Origin: Treponema sp. UBA1793
GTDB taxonomy: Bacteria; Spirochaetota; Spirochaetia; Treponematales; Treponemataceae
Assembly: GCA_002314445.1 (NCBI GenBank)
Contig: DCFX01000088.1
Coordinates: 1-64,000 of the forward strand
DNA length: 64,000 nt
Direction: 5' to 3'
Part shown: positions 1 through 8,173 of the stretch, piece by piece
Layout: every line of letters begins with the position of its first letter
Numbering within the stretch: position 1 is the stretch's first letter
The notes under the pieces: model-generated
What the model was told of the DNA's origin: nothing
Seen by the model: only the letters and a program-made list of their open reading frames with translations
Database searches by the model: none
Translations under genes and position numbers: made by a program

Positions 1-67
1 CATCTAACTTCATGTATAATAACAGATACGTTACATGAATACGTGTTTTCAGACACGAGGAGGATCG

Positions 68-646
68 TTGGCTAACAATAACAACAATAAGGGGCTGCGG
101 ATTAATGAACAAATCCGTGTGCGTGAGGTCAGGTTAATCGATAATGAGGGTACACAAAAAGGCATTGTGCCGACACTTGATGCGCTCAGAATGGCTAAAG
201 ACAAAGAACTCGACCTTGTTGAAGTTTCACCAAATGCGAATCCGCCAGTCTGCAAGATACTGGATTTCGGTAAATACCGGTTCGAAATGGAGAAGAAGCT
301 CCGTGACTCCAAGAAAAACCAGAAGGTATTAAAACTCAAGGAAATCCGCATGCAGCCGAAAATCGGCTCAGGCGACCTTGATACGAAAGCAAAGCATGTA
401 CAGGAATTCCTTGACGAAGGCGATAAAGTAAAGATCACGATCCGTTTCCGCGGACGGGAACTTGCTCATACCGACTTAGGTTTCGGGGTCCTGCAGGAAG
501 TTCTGAAAAGGCTTACTTCCGCGTATCTCATCGAAAAGCCGGCTGCGATGGACGGTAAGTTCATGTCGATGACAATCTCAGGGAAAGCCAAAACAAACGA
601 GGTAAAACCAAATGCCCAAAATGAAGACAAAGAAGTCCGCAGCTAA
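68..646 (+). CDS. infC: Translation initiation factor IF-3
   Basis: IF-3 binds the 30S subunit, keeps it apart from 50S and checks initiator tRNA pairing. The N-terminal domain shows the [15 protein letters not shown] and [22 protein letters not shown] signatures, and the C-terminal domain shows [21 protein letters not shown] start it at TTG 68 because GAGGAGG lies at 57-63; an upstream in-frame ATG at 35 has no ribosome-binding site and adds residues foreign to the family. A rare start codon is typical of infC, where it allows IF-3 to repress its own synthesis. The end overlaps rpmI by 35 nt. A short hairpin (CGTGT 42-46 with ACACG 53-57) abuts the Shine-Dalgarno, and a TATAAT box lies at 15-20, so the operon promoter may be inside the window. 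Confidence 0.96.
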   Translation: MANNNNNKGLRINEQIRVREVRLIDNEGTQKGIVPTLDALRMAKDKELDLVEVSPNANPPVCKILDFGKYRFEMEKKLRDSKKNQKVLKLKEIRMQPKIGSGDLDTKAKHVQEFLDEGDKVKITIRFRGRELAHTDLGFGVLQEVLKRLTSAYLIEKPAAMDGKFMSMTISGKAKTNEVKPNAQNEDKEVRS

Positions 647-812
647 GCGTTACTCGCTTACCGGTACCGGCAAAGTCAAGTACAAGAAAATGAACCTCCG
701 CCATATTCTGACGAAACGTTCTCCGAAAAGAAAACGGCAGCTCCGTGAATCCGGAATTATGGATGAAGCATCAGCAAAAAGAATCAGAAAGCAGATGCTT
801 CCGTACGGTTGA
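612..812 (+). CDS. rpmI: 50S ribosomal protein L35
   Basis: A 66-residue, strongly basic protein with the L35 pattern: [13 protein letters not shown] at the start, a central GTGKVKYKK, and [16 protein letters not shown]35 is a late-assembly protein of the large subunit. Its start lies inside the last codons of infC, in the conserved order infC-rpmI-rplT, so translation is probably coupled to that of IF-3. The spacing to rplT is 17 nt. Length and order are normal for the family. Confidence 0.97.
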   Translation: MPKMKTKKSAAKRYSLTGTGKVKYKKMNLRHILTKRSPKRKRQLRESGIMDEASAKRIRKQMLPYG

Positions 813-829
813 TTATTGAGGAGTAGAAA

Positions 830-1189
830 ATGTCAAGAGCAATAGACGGAACAAAACGCAATAACCGCCGCGCAAAAATACTGAAGCTTGCAAAAGGCTT
901 CCGCGGTGACCGCAAATCAAATTACAGACCGGCGAAAGACGCTGTTGTCAAAGCGCTCGACCACGCTTATGTCGACCGCCACGATAAAAAACATACTTTC
1001 CGCTCTCTGTGGATTGCACGTATTAATGCAGCAGTGCGTGATGAAGATCTTTCATACTCACGCTTTATAGACGGATGCACAAAGGCGGGAATTACACTAA
1101 ACCGCAAAGCGCTTTCGAATATGGCAATTGAAGATCCCGCAGCATTCAAAGCTGTTGTGGATGCAGCTAAAAACGCACTGAAGGCATAA
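830..1189 (+). CDS. rplT: 50S ribosomal protein L20
   Basis: A 119-residue protein with the classic L20 features: an arginine/lysine-rich N-terminal extension that threads into 23S rRNA ([23 protein letters not shown]) and a globular C-terminus ([43 protein letters not shown]). L20 is needed for early 50S assembly and in several bacteria represses its own operon by binding the mRNA leader. A Shine-Dalgarno (TGAGGAGTAG) precedes the ATG. The next gene starts only 2 nt after the stop codon, which suggests that the following division genes share this transcript. Confidence 0.97.
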   Translation: MSRAIDGTKRNNRRAKILKLAKGFRGDRKSNYRPAKDAVVKALDHAYVDRHDKKHTFRSLWIARINAAVRDEDLSYSRFIDGCTKAGITLNRKALSNMAIEDPAAFKAVVDAAKNALKA

Positions 1190-1191
1190 AT

Positions 1192-1599
1192 ATGATATCA
1201 CTCGATCAAATTCTTCTTCTTGAACAAAAAGTCGAAAGGGCTGTGGAAAAAATTACACAACTTCAGGCGGAAAACGATGCTCTGCGCAGAAAATGTTCAG
1301 AGCTCACAAATGCGCTTTCCAGCAAAACGGAGCAAATTTCTTCTTTTGAGCAGGATCAGAATAAGATCGAGAACGGTATATTAAAGGCTCTCGAGCGGCT
1401 TAATTCTATCGAAAATTCTGTACTGAAAGCCGCTTCCGAGCCTGCCCCGGCTGTTAAGGCTGTGGCGGAAAAAGAACAGCAGAAGCTGCCGGCGGAAGCA
1501 GTTCATATGCAGTCCGCCCCCAGTATTCCGGTTCAAAATGTTGTCCCTGCACCGGACGAAAAAACAACCGACAACAGTGGCCAGTTCGATATATTCTAA
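1192..1599 (+). CDS. Coiled-coil protein next to zapA (ZapB-like)
   Basis: A 135-residue protein. Residues about 3-80 form a heptad-rich coiled coil (ILLLEQKVERAVEKITQLQAENDALRRKC). Residues about 82-125 are a proline/alanine-rich, probably disordered linker, and the chain ends in a short acidic-aromatic tail, GQFDIF. It is co-transcribed with rplT upstream, and its stop overlaps the zapA start (TAATG). The coiled-coil layout and the pairing with zapA suggest a ZapB-like partner for Z-ring assembly, but this rests on context and no specific family was confirmed. The terminal QFDIF looks like a peptide that docks on another protein. Confidence 0.6.
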   Translation: MISLDQILLLEQKVERAVEKITQLQAENDALRRKCSELTNALSSKTEQISSFEQDQNKIENGILKALERLNSIENSVLKAASEPAPAVKAVAEKEQQKLPAEAVHMQSAPSIPVQNVVPAPDEKTTDNSGQFDIF

Positions 1600-1904
1600 T
1601 GGGTACACTTCAAATCGACGTACTTGGAGCTTCATTTGCAATAAAGGCGAATGAAGAATCCGAATATCTTGAAAAACTGCTCGGTTATTACAAACGCATA
1701 ACAGCAGAAGTCGAAAAATCCGGCGGCTTAAAAAATCCAGCAGAAATTGCTATTATGAGCGGTATCACACTTTGTGATGAGCTTTATAAAGAAAAATTAA
1801 AAAATGCACAGATGCAGACTGATTCTACTCCGCGAAACGATGACAGGGAAGCAGAACGTATTACGCTTGAAATGATAGATAAAATTGACAAGGTTCTTAA
1901 GTGA
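1599..1904 (+). CDS. zapA: Cell division protein ZapA family
   Basis: A 101-residue protein matching the ZapA fold: an N-terminal beta strand (LQIDVLGASFAIKA), then the helical stretch with NPAEIAIMSGITLCDELYKEK, followed by a C-terminal coiled coil. ZapA dimers or tetramers crosslink FtsZ filaments at mid-cell. It overlaps the coiled-coil gene upstream by one base and the following gene by a GTGA junction, so the three are translated together. The sequence is divergent but length and motif order fit. Confidence 0.8.
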   Translation: MGTLQIDVLGASFAIKANEESEYLEKLLGYYKRITAEVEKSGGLKNPAEIAIMSGITLCDELYKEKLKNAQMQTDSTPRNDDREAERITLEMIDKIDKVLK

Positions 1905-2401
1905 AGACTGTGCATATCTGGATTGATGCTGATTCCTGTCCGCGCATGGTCCGGGATTACATACTCGGATACGCTGAAAAACTCTCACTCTCCGTTACAT
2001 TTGTTGCAAATCATATAATTCCTGCAGAAAAAAACGGAACCCATGAGATGATTGTCTGCGACAAAACACAAGACGCAGCAGACGACTACATTCTTTCCCA
2101 TGCGGACAGCTGCGATATGATCATAACGCGGGATATTCCGCTTGCTGCCCGTTGTGTTGAGAAGCAGCTGTGCGTTTTGAACGACCGTGGTGCTTTGTAC
2201 ACAAAAGAGAATATAGGACAGCGGCTTTCCGAACGGAATTTTTCACTTCAGCTTGCTCAAATAGGACTTGGCGGCTGCAAAAAATCTTCATACGGTAAAA
2301 AGGAATTTTCTGCATTCACACGCTGCTTCGACAAAGAAATTCATCACCTTATTAAAAGTGCCCCTCCGGAACTGAATCACAGCCAGATGGCAGACTGCTG
2401 A
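1901..2401 (+). CDS. YaiI/YqxD family protein (UPF0178, PIN-like)
   Basis: A 166-residue protein with the family signatures IWIDADSCPR at the start, a central VTFVANHIIPA, ADSCDMIITRDIPLAARC, and LNDRGALYTKENIGQRLSERN. The conserved aspartates suggest a PIN-like nuclease fold, but no activity is established for the family. Translation starts at GTG 1901, overlapping the zapA stop as GTGA. It is the last gene of the infC run and converges on the HD-GYP gene with only 35 nt between them; no terminator is visible there. Confidence 0.88.
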   Translation: MKTVHIWIDADSCPRMVRDYILGYAEKLSLSVTFVANHIIPAEKNGTHEMIVCDKTQDAADDYILSHADSCDMIITRDIPLAARCVEKQLCVLNDRGALYTKENIGQRLSERNFSLQLAQIGLGGCKKSSYGKKEFSAFTRCFDKEIHHLIKSAPPELNHSQMADC

Positions 2402-2436
2402 TAGTGCAGTAGAAATTGCCTGCCTTAAAATATCAT

Positions 2437-3693
2437 CTATTCTGCCGGTGTATCGTCTTTATCAGGATATGCAAGGAAAATTGCACAGATACGGTCTTTT
2501 ACCTGCATAAAGGCAGCAACAACTTCCGGATCAAAATGTTTCCCCGATTCGTTTTGTATTTCCCGAAAAGCATCTTCCAGCGTCCACGCCTCTTTATAGC
2601 AGCGCTTGTGGCTCAACGCATCGAATACGTCCGCAACAGCGACAATACGGGCAGCAAGCGGAATATCCTGCCCTTTCAACGGTTCCGCACGGAGAACAGG
2701 CTGACCGATTGTAAATTTCGTATAATCATATTTTCCGGGATACGCTTTCTCTCCGCCGTCCCAGCGGTCATGGTGATGAAGCGCAACATCGCGGCACATT
2801 TCGTCAAGCGATGAATCGCACGGTTCAAAGAGGTTCGCGCCTATACATGTATGTCCCTGCATAATCCTGCGTTCCTTTTCCGTAAAACGGGGCGAAACTT
2901 TCTTCAGTATCACATCCGAAATACCAACTTTTCCGACATCATGGAATTTCGCGGCTATCTTCAGGGAATCCCTGAATTTATGTTTTTCCGCGTCAGGAAT
3001 GTTGTTTTTAAAAGCAAGTCTGTCGTAGATTTCTTCCGAAAATTCAGACACACGGGATACATGCGGGTACGTTTCCTTTGGATCGCGGAATTCCGCCATT
3101 TTGAGCATACGCCGCACCATGCTGCTTGTAAGATAGGTATGTTCAAGTGCCTGCGCCGCACTTGCCGCAAAATGGGTAACATACAGCTCCGCATCAGAAT
3201 CAAATCTGATTACATCTCTGTTTTGATTCCTTGCGTTTATTACCTGCAGAATACCGAGCAGACGTCCGTTTGCCATTTTTAACGGCAGCGTAAAAATAGA
3301 CTTTGTACGGTAATTCGTAGTTGCATCCGTTTCTTTATTAAATTTGTACGGACATTCGTCGGGGATATGATATGCATCATCAATATTCAGCGGTTTTCCG
3401 GAATACGCTACATAGCCTGCGATTGATTTCTGATTCATGGGAAACGTAAAGGCTGTATAGGGGAGTTTTTCCCCCAGCGCAAGCTCTTTGAGGCTTGTAT
3501 CATTCTGCGCATACTTTATGCGGAGATTACTGCCCTCAACTACATATATAGAACCTGCGTCCGCATGTATAATCTCACGGGTTTCTGTAAGAATACGCTC
3601 AAGAAGAACATCAACATCCTGAATTTCACCGAGTTTTTTTTCAAGTTCAATAAGTCTTTGAAGTTTCTGTTCCTTTGTTGTTGTATTATCCAT
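2437..3693 (-). CDS. GAF plus HD-GYP domain phosphodiesterase
   Basis: A 418-residue soluble protein. A coiled-coil start leads to a GAF sensor domain (about residues 20-170: DADAGSIYVVEG, INARNQNRD), then an HD-GYP domain (about 200-405) with FHDVGKVGISDVILKK, HTCIGANLFEP, HHHDRWDGG and VAVADVFDALSHKR. HD-GYP proteins hydrolyse cyclic-di-GMP. The GYP region is unusual: it reads EKAYPGKYDYTK and carries an extra stretch of about 18 residues before LKGQDIPLAARI, so the usual GYPxGLxG loop is altered. A ribosome-binding site (CGAGGAAAAT) precedes the ATG and a TTGACA box lies at 3734-3739 on the minus strand. It is probably transcribed alone. Confidence 0.88.
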   Translation of the reverse strand: MDNTTTKEQKLQRLIELEKKLGEIQDVDVLLERILTETREIIHADAGSIYVVEGSNLRIKYAQNDTSLKELALGEKLPYTAFTFPMNQKSIAGYVAYSGKPLNIDDAYHIPDECPYKFNKETDATTNYRTKSIFTLPLKMANGRLLGILQVINARNQNRDVIRFDSDAELYVTHFAASAAQALEHTYLTSSMVRRMLKMAEFRDPKETYPHVSRVSEFSEEIYDRLAFKNNIPDAEKHKFRDSLKIAAKFHDVGKVGISDVILKKVSPRFTEKERRIMQGHTCIGANLFEPCDSSLDEMCRDVALHHHDRWDGGEKAYPGKYDYTKFTIGQPVLRAEPLKGQDIPLAARIVAVADVFDALSHKRCYKEAWTLEDAFREIQNESGKHFDPEVVAAFMQVKDRICAIFLAYPDKDDTPAE

Positions 3694-3773
3694 AAGATTA
3701 TTTTCCTCGATAAATCCGGATATATTCCTGAATTGTCAATTATTATTATAAGGTATTCCTGAGAAAAAAACAA

Positions 3774-4628
3774 TTATGGCTGCCTGCCGGCAGTTTTCTT
3801 AACAAGTGAAAAATAAATCGGACCGGCGCCTTTCTGTATATCAGGAAGAATATGAAAACCATACTCTGTTTTTTCCGAATCAGGAAGAGCCGAACTGCAG
3901 AACGGTCCGACAGAAACGTTCTTATATGCCGGAGGAATATCTTTGTATACAAGGGCTGCCGTGGGAAATTTTTCAAGCAAACGAGAAATTATTGCGTCGT
4001 TTTCGGCAGGACAAAGCGCGCATGTCGAATACAGCAGAAAACCGCCGGGAACAAGCAGTCGGTATGCGGATGAAATGAGCGCCCACTGTTCCATCGCAAC
4101 AGCCTTTATGCGGGACGGAGTCCATTGCGAAAGGTATTTTTCATCGGAAAGGACGTGGCGCTCAGATGAACAGGGTGCGTCCAAGAGAACTGCATCATAA
4201 CATTCAGTCTGCTGCGTACACCATTTTGCACCGTCGCTGCATGTTATGGTAACCCGGGAACGGAGAGCCGGATCAAGACACGAATCGCATACGTGCGACA
4301 GACGGAGTTTGCGCTCGGGAGAGCGTTCGTTTGACACAAGTTCCGCAGTGCTGCTCATAAGACTTGCAAGCACAAGCGTTTTCCCGCCGGGTGCGGCACA
4401 CAGGTCAAGGATACGTTCAGCTCCTGCAAGAGGTAGCGAAACAGCTGCGCAAACGCTTGCCGTATCGAGAAAGTAATTCTCTGCGCCGCCTGCGTTCCAT
4501 TCAGCATACAGTACCTGCCCTGCCAGCGCAGATTTCAGGGCGGGCCAGCGTTCTCCGTAAAGTACTGAATAATACTGCTCAAAACCTTCGCTTCCTGAAA
4601 GTTTTTCTGCACGGTCACTTCTGTGCAT
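3774..4628 (-). CDS. Compact RsmB/RsmF-type RNA cytosine-C5 methyltransferase
   Basis: A 284-residue SAM-dependent methyltransferase of the NOL1/NOP2/Sun family. It shows motif I (ILDLCAAPGGKTL), motif IV with the release cysteine (VLLDAPCSSERHV), and motif VI with the nucleophilic cysteine (LLYSTCALCPAEND). It lacks the NusB-like N-terminus of RsmB and any PUA domain, so it is shorter than the usual 430-480 residues, and the RNA target cannot be told from sequence. The ATG lies inside the end of the upstream GH3 gene (14-nt overlap), so the two form one transcript. Confidence 0.85.
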   Translation of the reverse strand: MHRSDRAEKLSGSEGFEQYYSVLYGERWPALKSALAGQVLYAEWNAGGAENYFLDTASVCAAVSLPLAGAERILDLCAAPGGKTLVLASLMSSTAELVSNERSPERKLRLSHVCDSCLDPALRSRVTITCSDGAKWCTQQTECYDAVLLDAPCSSERHVLSDEKYLSQWTPSRIKAVAMEQWALISSAYRLLVPGGFLLYSTCALCPAENDAIISRLLEKFPTAALVYKDIPPAYKNVSVGPFCSSALPDSEKTEYGFHILPDIQKGAGPIYFSLVKKTAGRQP

Positions 4629-5976
4629 GGGATGCCCCCGTATTCATAAACCAGTCTCTGTATAAAATGATGTTTTCATTTTTTGCGGTATAAAACCGCT
4701 GGAGACGTTCCCGGACAGACTGAGCATGATATGCATCATTCAGAGACGGAATGACGACACGCCAGACGCTGCCGCTTTTTTCCAGATTCAGGATACCGTA
4801 CTGTATTTTGAAATACACTACCCGTTCGGCAGCAGTCCGTATTTTTTCTGCAAAACGGGGATCGCTGCCGGCGCGAGAGACAAGCACAGATGCAGCTCCG
4901 TTAATTCTTTTTTCGGAAATCATAATGACATCTACGCCGGCTTCCACTGCAAGCACGGCAGCTTTTTCCGGAGGATATCCGTTGTCCGCGAGCGCACCCA
5001 TGAAAATATCGTCCGAAAAAACGATTCCGTCAAAGCCTGCCTGCCCGCGGAGTTTTTCCGTCACCCATACAGGAGAAAGGCATGCCGGCGTTTCCGGATC
5101 AAAAGCGGCTGTACGGGCATGGGACATAAGGACACCTGCGGGATTATGGGAAATTAAGCGGGAAAATGGAAGTATGACGGTACTTTCCATATCGGAAGCA
5201 GAAAGTTCTATTTCGGGAAGTCCTGTGTGCGGGTCTGTATTTGTATTCCCCGGAAAATGTTTGAGGACGGATGCGACACCGTTATTCTGAAGTGCATTGA
5301 CCGCTGCCGTTCCGTACGCAATCACTGTATCTGCATTGCCAAAACTGCGTCCTGAAAGAAAGGCCCTGTTTGAATCGGTACAGGCTTCTGCGACAGGCGC
5401 AAGATCCATTGTAAAACCGAGTGCCTTCATCTGGACCGCCTGCAGAGAATACAGCCGGTAGGCATCCTCCACTGAAAGTTTCTCCGCAATTTTTCTGCTC
5501 GAGGGAACGGGGCCTGCGACTCCGTGCAGACGGCTTACTTCCCCTCCCTCCTGATCGAGTGCCAGATATGGAGGAATTATGTTATGGCTGATGCAGTATG
5601 CATTAATTGAATCGGTAAATGAAATTATTTTTTCGGGGGAGTCTGCAATATTATACGAAAAAAAAAGGTACCCGCCCGGAACTACCGCAGTCCTCTTTCC
5701 CGAACCGGTTGTCCACTCGACAGGTGTAAATGTATCAGAGCCCTCAAGATTTTCTATAAAAAGCTGACGTACCTGTTCTTGAACCGGTAACGAGGATACA
5801 TACTCAGCTACAGCCAGCCGTTCTGCTTTACATTCCTCAGAAACAGCAGCATATACAACAGAAGCCTGCCCGTGCAGAGCCTTATCACGTTCATTCTGCC
5901 GGTGCCCGGCCGTATCGCAGGATACGAACACATACAAAACAGCACACAAAGCAGTTATTTTTTTTATATTGCACAT
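4615..5976 (-). CDS. Glycoside hydrolase family 3 lipoprotein (NagZ-like beta-N-acetylhexosaminidase)
   Basis: A 453-residue exported protein. Residues 1-20 form a signal peptide with a lipobox-like end (FVSCDTAG). The GH3 barrel carries FSYNIADSPE, LDQEGGEVSRL, the substrate-binding KHFPGNTNTDPHTGLPEI, MSHARTAAFD, and the catalytic aspartate in VFSDDIFMGAL. Such enzymes remove N-acetylglucosamine from peptidoglycan fragments or chitin-derived sugars. NagZ is usually cytoplasmic, so a lipidated form points to hydrolysis in the periplasm or at the surface. There is no Shine-Dalgarno; the ATG follows a TATACT box by 8 nt, predicting a leaderless mRNA. Confidence 0.85.
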   Translation of the reverse strand: MCNIKKITALCAVLYVFVSCDTAGHRQNERDKALHGQASVVYAAVSEECKAERLAVAEYVSSLPVQEQVRQLFIENLEGSDTFTPVEWTTGSGKRTAVVPGGYLFFSYNIADSPEKIISFTDSINAYCISHNIIPPYLALDQEGGEVSRLHGVAGPVPSSRKIAEKLSVEDAYRLYSLQAVQMKALGFTMDLAPVAEACTDSNRAFLSGRSFGNADTVIAYGTAAVNALQNNGVASVLKHFPGNTNTDPHTGLPEIELSASDMESTVILPFSRLISHNPAGVLMSHARTAAFDPETPACLSPVWVTEKLRGQAGFDGIVFSDDIFMGALADNGYPPEKAAVLAVEAGVDVIMISEKRINGAASVLVSRAGSDPRFAEKIRTAAERVVYFKIQYGILNLEKSGSVWRVVIPSLNDAYHAQSVRERLQRFYTAKNENIILYRDWFMNTGASHAQK

Positions 5977-5984
5977 GTCATCAC

Positions 5985-6033
5985 AGTATACTTATCTTCT
6001 CCACTATTCACAAGTCGAATGATGATTTATAAT
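5985..6033. promoter_or_regulatory. Divergent overlapping promoters for the GH3 lipoprotein and the SDR gene
   Basis: Minus strand: TTGTGA (6013-6008), 17-nt spacer, TATACT (5990-5985), then 8 nt to the ATG at 5976. Plus strand: a perfect TATAAT (6028-6033), then 7 nt to the ATG at 6041, with a weak TATTCA at 6005-6010 as possible -35. Neither gene has a Shine-Dalgarno, so both transcripts would begin at or within a base or two of their start codons. The minus -35 falls inside the plus-strand spacer region, so the two polymerases would compete. Confidence 0.65.
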
Positions 6034-6040
6034 CCGGTGT

Positions 6041-6880
6041 ATGAAAAAGATTGTCATTGTCACCGGTGCGAGTGCCGGCATGGGAAAAGAATTTGCAGTT
6101 CAGATTTCAGCTGATTCGGATGCCGACGAAATATGGCTCATAGCGCGAAGGGCGGACAGGCTTCATCTTCTGTATGAAGAACTTGACGATTTGAAAAATG
6201 AAGGTATTGCAGCAGGCGTAAAGCGCCCTGCTCCGAGAATTGTTGAAATGGATATTGGAGGACGCGAAGGCGCCGCCCGTTTTGATTCTCTTCTGGAATC
6301 TGAAAAAAAAGCAGAAGAATCATCCGGCGGTTTTACAATCGGCATGCTCGTAAATAATGCAGGATTCGGAACATACGGACCTTTTGAGGAAACTGCGGTA
6401 GACAGAGAACTTGACATGGTTGATGTAAACTGCACTGCCCTCACCGGCACCTGCGGATATGCACTTCCCTATATGCAGAAGGGAGCGGTCATTATCAATA
6501 CCGCAAGCCTTGCATCCTTTCTGCCGCTGGGAAATTTTGCGGTGTACGGAGCGACAAAGGCATACGTATTGAGTTTTACGATTGCGCTCGCGGCTGAAGT
6601 AAAGCACCGCGGCATAAAAGTATGCGCATTGTGCCCCGGTCCGGTAAGTACGGAATTTGCAGATGTCGCGTCAAACGGCGTCCGGAAAGACGTAAAGCAT
6701 GGCCTGCCTGCCGATAAAGTAGTCGAACACTGCCTGAAATGCGTAAAGAAAGGCAGGCACACGGCTATTATGGCATCCGGATGGAAATTTCAGGCAGCAG
6801 CAAGCCGTTTTGTCGGGCGGTATACAGGCGCATGGTTTACTTATGAGTACTGCAAAAGACCGCATAAAACAGAATCATGA
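6041..6880 (+). CDS. Short-chain dehydrogenase/reductase
   Basis: A 279-residue classical SDR. It has the cofactor loop VTGASAGMGKEFA, the structural NNAGFGTYG, an active-site region with IINTASLASF followed by YGATKAYVLSF (Tyr-x-x-x-Lys), and the CPGPVSTEF loop. Residues near RRADRLHLLYEEL after beta 2 suggest NADP(H) preference. The substrate cannot be predicted. The stop overlaps the sbcD start (ATGA), so it leads the sbcDC transcript. There is no ribosome-binding site; the ATG lies 7 nt after a TATAAT box. Confidence 0.88.
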   Translation: MKKIVIVTGASAGMGKEFAVQISADSDADEIWLIARRADRLHLLYEELDDLKNEGIAAGVKRPAPRIVEMDIGGREGAARFDSLLESEKKAEESSGGFTIGMLVNNAGFGTYGPFEETAVDRELDMVDVNCTALTGTCGYALPYMQKGAVIINTASLASFLPLGNFAVYGATKAYVLSFTIALAAEVKHRGIKVCALCPGPVSTEFADVASNGVRKDVKHGLPADKVVEHCLKCVKKGRHTAIMASGWKFQAAASRFVGRYTGAWFTYEYCKRPHKTES

Positions 6881-8172
6881 AATTTCTTCAGACAGGTGAC
6901 TGGCATCTGGGTAAAATTTTTCATGAAACATCTCTTATTGAGGACCAGAAGGTATTCCTTTCACAAATTACAGGTGAGCAGGAAAAAGCCGGTAAAGCCG
7001 GCGCTCCATATGATGCGCTCATCGTCCCCGGTGATATTTATGACAGGTCTGTTCCGCCCGCAGAAGCAGTCACGCTGCTCAGCTCTTTTCTCACAGCGAC
7101 CCATGCATCGTTTCCTGACCTTCACATCTTCCTTCTCGCCGGAAATCATGACAGCCCTGACAGACTTTCGTTCGCGGCTCAGATTCTTTCCACGGAGAAC
7201 ATTCACATCTGTACTGATGTTTCACAGCTGACGGAACCTGTAATAGTCGGAACGGGGAAAAATGCTGCGGCCGTATATCAAATCCCGTATCTTCATCCGG
7301 GAGAAATTCAGACTGTAAAAACAGACGCAGCCGGAATCAGTACGGCAGGCAGCGGAAGTGGACAGCAGGATTTGTTTGCAGATTCCGGGACAGAAGACGT
7401 ACACATACTGCGCTCCCAGCAGGAGCTTACCTCCGAAGCAGCAGCGCGGATCAGCGCAGCACACAACAGCAAATATGCCGGCCTGCCCTCTGTTGTCTGC
7501 GCACACCTTTTTACGCTTGCCGCGCATGTCTCTGATTCGGAACGCATCAGCGTTGGTACGGCTGAACAGGTTGACGCCGATATATTTTCGCCTTTCTCCT
7601 ATACTGCGCTCGGACATCTTCACGGTCTGCAGCGGGCCGGAAAAAAAGCAAACGTATGGTACAGCGGAGCGCCGCTCGCCTACTCGTTCGACGACAGTTC
7701 CGATACATTCATGCTTTCTGTCACCGTTGAAAAAGATGACGTGAAAGAGAAAATCGAAGTCAGCAGAATACAGATTGCACCGCTTCATGCAGTCGTCCGG
7801 CTTACAGGACCGTTTGACAGGTTTTATGGTGAAAGCGCTGATATGCCTCTTATAGAAAAAAACGCGGAGAACTATGTGGAAATTATCTGCACCGACACTG
7901 CTGTACCTGAAAATCCCATGACGCTGCTTCGACGGAATTTTCACAACATCCTCTCCTTTAAAAAACAGGAAACGACAGCAGGCGCAGTCAGCATTGCAAT
8001 GCAAAAACGCAGGGAAATAATAGAATCTGACAGCGCCGACAAGCCTGATAAACTGTTCGAGATGTTTATTCAGGATGTATACGGCGGAAACATACCGGTA
8101 AACGATGATTTTTTACACGAACGGCAGCTTTTTCTGAAGTTTGCCGCTCATTATTCCTGGACAGAGGATTGA
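6877..8172 (+). CDS. sbcD: Exonuclease subunit SbcD (Mre11-type)
   Basis: A 431-residue calcineurin-fold nuclease. It carries the metal-binding motifs in order: TGDWHLGK, PGDIYDRSVPP, LLAGNHDSPDRL, VVCAHLF and YTALGHLHG. With SbcC it forms the complex that cleaves hairpins and trims blocked or palindromic DNA ends. Translation is coupled to the SDR gene by an ATGA overlap, and sbcC follows 1 nt after the stop codon. Length and motif set are normal. Confidence 0.95.
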   Translation: MKFLQTGDWHLGKIFHETSLIEDQKVFLSQITGEQEKAGKAGAPYDALIVPGDIYDRSVPPAEAVTLLSSFLTATHASFPDLHIFLLAGNHDSPDRLSFAAQILSTENIHICTDVSQLTEPVIVGTGKNAAAVYQIPYLHPGEIQTVKTDAAGISTAGSGSGQQDLFADSGTEDVHILRSQQELTSEAAARISAAHNSKYAGLPSVVCAHLFTLAAHVSDSERISVGTAEQVDADIFSPFSYTALGHLHGLQRAGKKANVWYSGAPLAYSFDDSSDTFMLSVTVEKDDVKEKIEVSRIQIAPLHAVVRLTGPFDRFYGESADMPLIEKNAENYVEIICTDTAVPENPMTLLRRNFHNILSFKKQETTAGAVSIAMQKRREIIESDSADKPDKLFEMFIQDVYGGNIPVNDDFLHERQLFLKFAAHYSWTED

Positions 8173-8173
8173 C

